A stretch of DNA of 11,502 nucleotides from an uncultured Arcobacter sp. (GTDB taxonomy: Bacteria > Campylobacterota > Campylobacteria > Campylobacterales > Arcobacteraceae): positions 1 through 11,502 of the forward strand of contig CAJXWI010000031.1 of the NCBI GenBank assembly GCA_913062735.1, in the 5' to 3' direction. Below the pieces are notes generated by a model. It ran no database searches, was not told the origin of the DNA, and saw only the letters and a program-made list of their open reading frames with translations. The position numbers were made by a program, and so were the translations under genes. This document shows, piece after piece, positions 6,811 through 11,502 of the stretch (its first letter is position 1; each line of letters begins with the position of its first letter).

Positions 6811-7263
6811 TTACCATTTTGGGTCAAAAGTGACTCTTGCACCATCATTTGTAGTATATTCTTCTAGGGAATTTTCTTTTGCTTGTACGCCTATGTATGT
6901 CATCGTATCATTTGAATCATTACGAATGCCTCTTATTCCTTTAGGCGCTACTCTTATTACACTTCCTTCTTTTATATCAAAACACTTTCCATCCACTTGA
7001 AAAAAACCATGTCCTTTTAAAATGATATACGTTTCTTCATTTTTATTATGAATATGGAAGTATGCTTGTTCTACTTTGGCAGGTAGGCTATTAAATGATA
7101 TCTCAGCACCCGTTAATTTACAGGCATCTTTTAAAAATACCTTTCCTTCAATTTCTTGTTTATTAACCGGATGAATTAAAGAATAGTTCATCAAATCATT
7201 TAAATTACCCAAATCAACTGCCGTATAATTTATATCTTCTGCTATGTTTTTAATTTCATTCAT
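6811..7263 (-). CDS. Cupin-domain protein with incomplete metal-ligand set
   Basis: The product is 150 aa, a single conserved beta-barrel. The first cupin motif is present: HIHNKNEETYIILKG, with H70, H72, E77 and G84. In the second motif, which normally supplies a histidine (PxGxxHxxxN), the sequence is PKGIRGIRN with Gly112 where the histidine is expected. Metal binding may therefore rest on three ligands or be lost. Cupins of this size range from isomerases and dioxygenases to sugar-binding proteins; the reaction cannot be assigned. AAGGA lies about 6 nt before the ATG. A palindromic operator lies just upstream. No other gene is clearly in its transcript. Confidence 0.85.
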   Translation of the reverse strand: MNEIKNIAEDINYTAVDLGNLNDLMNYSLIHPVNKQEIEGKVFLKDACKLTGAEISFNSLPAKVEQAYFHIHNKNEETYIILKGHGFFQVDGKCFDIKEGSVIRVAPKGIRGIRNDSNDTMTYIGVQAKENSLEEYTTNDGARVTFDPKW

Positions 7264-7288
7264 TTTTTATCCTTAATATTTTTAGTTG

Positions 7289-7304
7289 TTGACTAAATAG
7301 TCAA
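7289..7304. promoter_or_regulatory. Palindromic operator upstream of the cupin gene
   Basis: TTGACTA (7289-7295), a 2-nt centre, then TAGTCAA (7298-7304) make a perfect 16-nt inverted repeat. The TTGACT...AGTCAA shape is typical of TetR-family operators. On the minus strand a TATACT (complement of 7308-7313) lies just upstream, so the repeat would cover the transcription start of the cupin gene and its occupation should repress. No TetR gene is in this window, so the regulator must be elsewhere. A second, weaker mirror element, TTAGT/ACTAA at 7282-7296, overlaps it. Confidence 0.55.
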
Positions 7305-7406
7305 GTAAGTATAACAGAAATTTTAACAATAAGATGCAATTTAATCTAAGTTACAAAAAGCTATGTTAAAGTAAATAAAAAATTCGCTTACAAAGAGTCT
7401 ATATCA

Positions 7407-7805
7407 ATGAGTACTTACGATATTGTTTATTTTAAAGGTAATCCAGATTCGGGAACACTTTTACAACATCAAAACATCAATAATCAAATTATTGAAATAA
7501 TAAAGCCTTACTCTTATGTAGTATTGGATTCTTTTCATAAAAACCTATCTAATGTAGAACATCCAAAAGCAAGAGTGTATATTGGTTTTTCCAGAGGTTC
7601 GAGGTATTTATCAAAACTTCCTTCAAGTTCTTTAAAGATATCTATTGGTGGTATTAAAGGTGCAGGAATTTCTCTTTTTAAAAACACTTCTGATAAGGTG
7701 GTATTAGGTGATTTAGACGAGTCTTCATTAAATGCACATTTTATAATCACAAAAAAAGACAAACAAAGTATTAAAAAATTAATTGATGTTTTTTTGTTAA
7801 AGTAA
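7407..7805 (+). CDS. Compact alpha/beta-hydrolase-like protein
   Basis: The product is 132 aa. It has alternating strand/helix segments and a nucleophile-elbow-like GFSRG at 60-64 with Ser62, in the context VYIGFSRGSRYL. A GDLDES segment (101-106) and H111 are in the right order for the acid and base of a Ser-Asp-His triad. That order is seen in alpha/beta hydrolases, but the protein is about half the usual length and lacks the usual N-terminal beta-strand set. It could be a minimal esterase-like protein or a non-catalytic relative. The ribosome binding site is weak (AAAGAG about 9 nt before ATG). It is alone on the plus strand, divergent from the cupin gene. Confidence 0.7.
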   Translation: MSTYDIVYFKGNPDSGTLLQHQNINNQIIEIIKPYSYVVLDSFHKNLSNVEHPKARVYIGFSRGSRYLSKLPSSSLKISIGGIKGAGISLFKNTSDKVVLGDLDESSLNAHFIITKKDKQSIKKLIDVFLLK

Positions 7806-7830
7806 TATATTTATATTTGAAGTACTTGTT

Positions 7831-8023
7831 TCAATGTTACATCAAGATTCTCTAACTTATTACATCACAGCAAAAGGAAACTTTACAGCAAAACAAAGTG
7901 TTAAAACTACCTGTTTTATATGCATTTAAATTTGTCATTGCCTTAAATATTGTTGGATTTAAAATATCTGATATGTTTATGAATTACACTACATATTTAA
8001 AAGAATTAAATTTTTTCATCTAA
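7831..8023 (+). pseudogene. Frame-disrupted coding remnant
   Basis: After the compact hydrolase-like gene, one frame reads from about 7801, with ATG at 7834: MLHQDSLTYYITAKGNFTA, continuing to about 7908. At the AAAA run near 7903-7906 a second frame takes over and gives PVLYAFKFVIALNIVG and an acceptable C-terminus to a TAA at 8021-8023. Removing one A would fuse them into a coherent protein end. This looks like a decayed gene or gene fragment of unknown identity. It overlaps the end of the minus-strand gene at 8006. The AT content is high, so chance open frames cannot be excluded. Confidence 0.3.
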
Positions 8024-8479
8024 ATTAAATCTTAGCTTCATGTATTCATCAAAATCTGCTTTTTTATCTTGTGAAAGAACTGTTTTAATCCAAGCATTAC
8101 TTTCAAAAGCAATTACTCTTAATTCATGAACACAAGCAATTAAACTTTTATCTTCTTCAGCAGAAATAGAAGCAGGAGTATTTAAATTGGATGAAAACAA
8201 TTTATGATGTAGAATATCTTCTTGTTCCCACCAATCTAATAAAAACCAATTACGCATAATCCCTTGATGAATAATCAAAAATCCAACACCATAACGATCT
8301 TCACTAAGGGCTGGTTGTGGTAAAGCAGATAAAACGCTTGAAACACCATTTGAAATAATTTCTTCACATAAATCTGTTTCTTTGACAGATAAAGAATACA
8401 CCTTAATTCTCCATCCATTCACATTAACTTGTTTTACAAACGTAACTGCTCTTTTACTATAGGGTTCAAAGTTACTCAT
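8006..8479 (-). CDS. Conserved hypothetical protein with tryptophan-rich core
   Basis: The product is 157 aa with no membrane helix or signal. It looks like a complete small soluble enzyme or binding domain that I cannot name. Likely conserved points are QPALSEDRYGVGFLIIHQG (55-73), the aromatic LLDWWEQEDILHH (80-92) with D82, W83 and W84, and a C-terminal helix CVHELRVIAFESNAW (116-130). The repeated Trp and buried hydrophobic strands suggest an alpha/beta fold with an aromatic pocket. It starts 18 nt after the methyltransferase stop, in the same direction, so the two probably form a two-gene operon. The ribosome binding site is TAAGG just before the ATG. Confidence 0.8.
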   Translation of the reverse strand: MSNFEPYSKRAVTFVKQVNVNGWRIKVYSLSVKETDLCEEIISNGVSSVLSALPQPALSEDRYGVGFLIIHQGIMRNWFLLDWWEQEDILHHKLFSSNLNTPASISAEEDKSLIACVHELRVIAFESNAWIKTVLSQDKKADFDEYMKLRFNLDEKI

Positions 8480-8497
8480 AAATTTACCTTACTAATT

Positions 8498-9328
8498 TTA
8501 TATTGTAATTATTGCAAACAATGTATCTGCATTTAACTTAATTGTTTTATTAATGGTGACATTTTCTAAATGTTTAAAATACTCTTTTTTAAACGCTTTA
8601 TATTCTTCTACATTTAACTGGCTTATAAAAGCTTTAAAGCCAGAACTATTTATAAGATCCCACCACTGCTCTATACTTAAATCCATGCGTATTTTAAAGT
8701 ATTCAGTTTCTACTGTTGAAGGATTAATTAAAGAAGCCAGTTCTTCTATGTCTTCTTTTGTATCAAGAGAAATACCTTCTAATTTATTGGGCAATTGTAT
8801 ATTATAATTGTTCTTTAGTATTTCTAAAAATGTTTTGGTATAAGGTTGAAAAGCATCTTTTGTAAATATTGAAAAAATAAACTTTCCTTTCTTTGAAATT
8901 CGTTTACTAATATCACAAAATACTTTTTCCATATTGGGATAAAAAAATAAGCCATAACCACAGGTTACAAGATCAAATTTATCTAAAGAAAGTTTTAAGT
9001 TTTCTACATCTTGATGATATAAACGAATATTTTTTATATTCATTTCTTTTATTTTTACTGCTGCAATACCCAACATCTCTTTTGAAATATCAACACCATG
9101 AATTTTAGAATTTGGATATTCCTTTGCTATTTCAAGCGCAACATTTGCAGTTCCTGTTGACAAATCTAATATATTTGATTCATCTTTAAGCTCTTGTTTT
9201 TTAAGAATTTCCACAAGTCTTTTTGCCGAAATAACAAATTGTTTATTACTGTCATAGTCATTGGCAACATCATCAAAAGTAGCACTTATTGATTCTTTGA
9301 TTTGATTATCTTCAAAATCACTATTCAT
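8498..9328 (-). CDS. Class I SAM-dependent methyltransferase
   Basis: The product is 276 aa. SAM motif I is ILDLSTGTANVALEIA (53-68), where D55 and G59 match and T60 stands in for the second glycine, as in the UbiE/COQ5-like LDxxTGT type. The acidic loop is GVDISKEML (78-86), with D80 contacting the ribose. The post-motif segment FDLVTCGYGLFFYPN (118-132) forms strand 4. The C-terminal third (about 190-276) is an extra helical region with QWWDLINSSGF (221-231), unlike the plain UbiE core, and probably recognises the acceptor. The acceptor is unknown; a small molecule is likely. AAGGA lies about 8 nt before ATG. It is followed by the tryptophan-rich conserved gene. Confidence 0.88.
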   Translation of the reverse strand: MNSDFEDNQIKESISATFDDVANDYDSNKQFVISAKRLVEILKKQELKDESNILDLSTGTANVALEIAKEYPNSKIHGVDISKEMLGIAAVKIKEMNIKNIRLYHQDVENLKLSLDKFDLVTCGYGLFFYPNMEKVFCDISKRISKKGKFIFSIFTKDAFQPYTKTFLEILKNNYNIQLPNKLEGISLDTKEDIEELASLINPSTVETEYFKIRMDLSIEQWWDLINSSGFKAFISQLNVEEYKAFKKEYFKHLENVTINKTIKLNADTLFAIITI

Positions 9329-9410
9329 TTTTAATATTCCTTATTTAGCTTTGATTCTTGCATAAACTAAATTTTTCTAAGTATACCTCATCATTTTAAT
9401 TAAATTAATT

Positions 9411-9450
9411 AGAAGAAAGGACAAAAGGAACATTTGTCCTCCTTCTTTTT
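9411..9450. terminator. Hairpin terminator after the SDR-like gene
   Basis: AGGACAAA (9418-9425) pairs with TTTGTCCT (9433-9440) around a 7-nt loop. AGAAG (9411-9415) pairs with CTTCT (9442-9446) across a small internal loop, and a T tract follows on the plus strand. Its position 15-20 nt beyond the stop of the minus-strand SDR gene makes it that operon's end. On the minus strand the tail is AATTAATTT rather than a clean T tract, so it may act in both directions. Confidence 0.6.
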
Positions 9451-9464
9451 ATTCTATTGTTTTT

Positions 9465-10292
9465 TTATCTACCAAGGGTTATTTTATAAGAAGAATACTC
9501 TGCTTCCCAATTTAATTCTTTTTTGATTTTCTCATTTGAAACTCTTAAAGAAGGAAGAAATCTATTTCCACCTGTTTTACTTTCTCCATTTGAGAAGATA
9601 TTATTGATATAATCGTATAACTCCTTATCACTGACACTGTAATCATCAACCACATTATAGATAGTTTTAGAATAACTTGAATCTACTGCTAAAGTACAAG
9701 CATTTGTATAATCTTCTACATTAATTAAAGAGTTATACGAAAATTCATTTTTGGATAATAATAATTTATCTTCTTTTGCTAGGGAATACCAATTATATTC
9801 AGTACCTGTTCCTTCTCCATAAAAAGAGCCTCCTCTTAAAATGATATATTCAAGGCCAGAGTTAATAATCGTTTCTTCCATATTTGCAGCGGATAAAATA
9901 AGATCAAAGGGTTGTATAGGCGTATTTTCATCTACAAGTTTGTCTTGTTGGTCTCCATATAAAAAGATAATACTTTGTTGTATTATTTTTACTTTATATT
10001 TTAAAGCACATTGAACTAAATTCTTTGTACCTTCATTTCTGATTTTATCTGTTTGCTCCCAATTAGGAATTGCTGTTGCTAGATTAATTACGCATTGCAC
10101 ATCTTTCATTGCCGACTCTAAAGAAGAAATATTTAAGATATCTCCTAATACACTTGAATGCGCTATTTTTGAGTATTTCTCTAAATCTTTTTCATTTCTT
10201 ACCATTGCAATTACATTATGTCCCGCACTAATAAGTTGTGGAATTACATTTCTTCCTGCGACTCCTGTTGAGCCAATAACTAAAACGTTCAT
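9465..10292 (-). CDS. NAD(P)-binding epimerase/dehydratase-like (extended SDR) protein
   Basis: The product is 275 aa. The Rossmann start is MNVLVIGSTGVAGRN, with the GxxGxxG glycine set at 7-13, followed by a typical extended-SDR order: GDILN (50-54), INLAT (69-73), a strand ending in S107, and LRGGSFYGEG (152-161) in place of the RxxNVYGxG motif. At the catalytic YxxxK position the sequence is LILSA (131-135): Leu replaces Tyr and Ala replaces Lys. It may therefore be an atypical SDR of the NmrA-like or sensor type, or use other residues. AAGGA lies 6 nt before ATG. The gene follows the AraC regulator by 65 bp and likely belongs to its operon. Confidence 0.88.
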   Translation of the reverse strand: MNVLVIGSTGVAGRNVIPQLISAGHNVIAMVRNEKDLEKYSKIAHSSVLGDILNISSLESAMKDVQCVINLATAIPNWEQTDKIRNEGTKNLVQCALKYKVKIIQQSIIFLYGDQQDKLVDENTPIQPFDLILSAANMEETIINSGLEYIILRGGSFYGEGTGTEYNWYSLAKEDKLLLSKNEFSYNSLINVEDYTNACTLAVDSSYSKTIYNVVDDYSVSDKELYDYINNIFSNGESKTGGNRFLPSLRVSNEKIKKELNWEAEYSSYKITLGR

Positions 10293-10357
10293 TTAAAATC
10301 CTTATATTGTTTTTACATAAGAATAATAGGAGATTAAAGAAAAAAAGAATTGTATAT

Positions 10358-11146
10358 TTAAGACAAAGTCTTTTTTTCTTTTACATATTGTTTGGGACTT
10401 TTTTGCATAAAGGTTTTAAATTCTCTTATAAAATGGGATTGATCAAAATACCCATTGTTGTATCCCACATTGGTTAAAGTATCAAAAGAGACATTTCGTA
10501 ATTCTTCTCTGGTATATTTTATTTTTATTATTCGCAAATAAATATTGGCTGATATTCCAAGGTATTTTTTAAATAACCTATCAATTGATCTTCTGCTTAT
10601 ATTAAGAAGAGAAGAAAGCTCTTCTATCTCAATTATGCCTTTATTCTCTTCTATTTTTTTAAGTACAGAAATAAAAACTTCAATTTTAGAATCTTCTTTA
10701 AACAAAGATAATAAATAGCTGTTAAAAACTTCTTCAATACTATTACCTTGCTTAACTAGTCTTTTATATAAACTGGCCTCTTGCATTAAAATATTATTTT
10801 GATAAAGGTCACAATAATTGTTTTTAAAAAAACAAAAAGCACCTGCTGGATTAAACCTAATGCCAAGCAAATTACAATTTTTTTGTAAAACCATAGAAAC
10901 AGCATGCTCATGAATTCCTAAGAGTAGTATTTCACCCACCTTTAAATCATAAACCTTTTTTTCAGTTTTAATTGTTATGTTATCACCTAAATTTATAATA
11001 AGCCCCATCGCTCCATCAGGTGCAAGAAGATATTCTAATGGGTTTAGTAGCGTACTTTTTACCTGCCAATAAGATTGAACAAATAACTTAATTCTTTTAT
11101 CCACTTCAAAAATACAGAAATTTAAATCCTTAAGTTTAGTATTCAT
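10358..11146 (-). CDS. AraC-family transcriptional regulator, DUF6597-type N-terminus
   Basis: The product is 262 aa. The N-terminal half fits the DUF6597-type sensor seen in a branch of AraC regulators: YWQV (26-29), LAPDGAMGLIINLGD (41-55), and GIRFNPAGAFCFF (95-107). The C-terminal AraC domain has helix-turn-helix 1 at about 174-195 (LSSLLNISRRSIDRLFKKY) and helix-turn-helix 2 at about 221-254 (GYNNGYFDQSHFIREFK, then KSPKQY). The ribosome binding site is weak. It lies 35 bp after the end of the third LysE gene and 65 bp before the SDR-like gene, all in the same direction. It probably regulates this exporter and the SDR gene. Confidence 0.92.
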   Translation of the reverse strand: MNTKLKDLNFCIFEVDKRIKLFVQSYWQVKSTLLNPLEYLLAPDGAMGLIINLGDNITIKTEKKVYDLKVGEILLLGIHEHAVSMVLQKNCNLLGIRFNPAGAFCFFKNNYCDLYQNNILMQEASLYKRLVKQGNSIEEVFNSYLLSLFKEDSKIEVFISVLKKIEENKGIIEIEELSSLLNISRRSIDRLFKKYLGISANIYLRIIKIKYTREELRNVSFDTLTNVGYNNGYFDQSHFIREFKTFMQKSPKQYVKEKKTLS

Positions 11147-11181
11147 TTTTATAATTCCATAGTGTTTTAATCTTATTTAAA

Positions 11182-11502
11182 CTATTTGCTAGTTGAGGCA
11201 AGGCCAATTCCAAAGAATACAAAAACACTTCCACCTGTACGATTTACTATTTTATTACCAGAAGAAGAGGAAAGCCAGCTTTTTGATTTTTTTGCAATAT
11301 AGGCGTACATAAAATGTATTATCAAAACAAGACTGCTGTAACTTATCACTAAAAGTATAAATTGAGTAATAAAATCAGATGAATAATTTATAAATTGAGG
11401 GAAAACAGACATGAAGAAAAATACTGCTTTAGGATTAGTTACTTGTAAAGTAATACCTTCTAAAAACTGAATTTTAATATTCTTTGTACTTTTGTTTGTT
11501 GT
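11182..11502 (-). CDS. LysE/RhtB family exporter, 5' end outside the window
   Basis: The reading frame continues without a stop to the right edge of the window, giving about 106 residues of the C-terminal half. FLEGITLQVTNPKAVFFF matches the conserved centre of the family, including NPK, and about three membrane helices follow, ending with a C-terminal GIGLASTSK. The first half, with the SPGP signature, lies beyond position 11502. An internal ATG at 11412 is not the start. The stop is TAG at 11182-11184. It precedes the AraC gene by 35 bp, repeating the exporter-then-regulator order seen at 5990-4626. Confidence 0.9.
   Translation of the reverse strand, partial: TTNKSTKNIKIQFLEGITLQVTNPKAVFFFMSVFPQFINYSSDFITQFILLVISYSSLVLIIHFMYAYIAKKSKSWLSSSSGNKIVNRTGGSVFVFFGIGLASTSK

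Noticed and set aside
7820..7828. AAGTACTT palindrome as an operator or terminator
   Set aside because: Only 8 nt, no T tract and expected often by chance in DNA of this composition.
8553..8807. Plus-strand open frame within the methyltransferase gene
   Set aside because: Antisense to clear methyltransferase coding, no supporting motif.
10360..10376. AAGAC-AAA-GTCTT hairpin with T tract as terminator
   Set aside because: The T tract is on the plus strand where no gene precedes it; on the minus strand it overlaps the AraC stop and the SDR gene follows 65 bp later in the same direction.
1..11502. CRISPR array, tRNA, rRNA or complete insertion sequence
   Set aside because: No regularly spaced repeats, cloverleaf sequences or transposase motifs were seen on either strand.

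Overview
The window is AT-rich with compact genes, short intergenic gaps and mostly AAGGA-type ribosome binding sites 6-9 nt before ATG. Protein style and base composition suggest a member of the Campylobacterota, most likely the Arcobacter group. This is inference: no rRNA, tRNA or other taxonomic marker is present. The content looks accessory: transporters, their regulators, small enzymes and several unknowns. I see no CRISPR array, complete mobile element or phage module.

Layout. (1) 1-441: an unexplained left edge, then a short plus-strand gene for a one-helix membrane protein with a C-terminal SHOCT-like motif. (2) 471-806: a minus-strand orphan of unknown function, meeting the previous gene across a hairpin. 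(3) 1029-3814: a tight plus-strand pair, a gamma-glutamylcyclotransferase-like enzyme followed 2 nt later by a 740-aa protein with two membrane helices, a predicted alpha/beta segment and a long helical TPR-like tail. This is the best candidate for an undescribed system. (4) 3851-7263, minus strand: a cupin protein behind a palindromic operator, a LysE/RhtB exporter with its own promoter, a second LysE/RhtB exporter fused end-to-start (TAAATG) to an AraC regulator, a small degraded transporter-like remnant, and a DJ-1/PfpI protein. (5) 7407-7805: a plus-strand compact protein with a GFSRG hydrolase-like elbow, followed by about 200 bp that look like a frame-disrupted coding remnant. (6) 8006-11502, minus strand: the C-terminal part of a third LysE exporter, an AraC regulator with a different sensor domain, an atypical short-chain dehydrogenase-like protein, a hairpin terminator, then a SAM methyltransferase with a small conserved unknown partner.

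How the genes may work together: the arrangement LysE exporter followed by AraC regulator occurs twice, once complete and once cut by the window edge. This suggests two independently regulated exporters of small amino-acid-like or toxic metabolites. The gamma-glutamyl enzyme, the DJ-1 protein, the cupin and the methyltransferase fit a general theme of small-metabolite handling or detoxification, but no common pathway can be proved from sequence alone.
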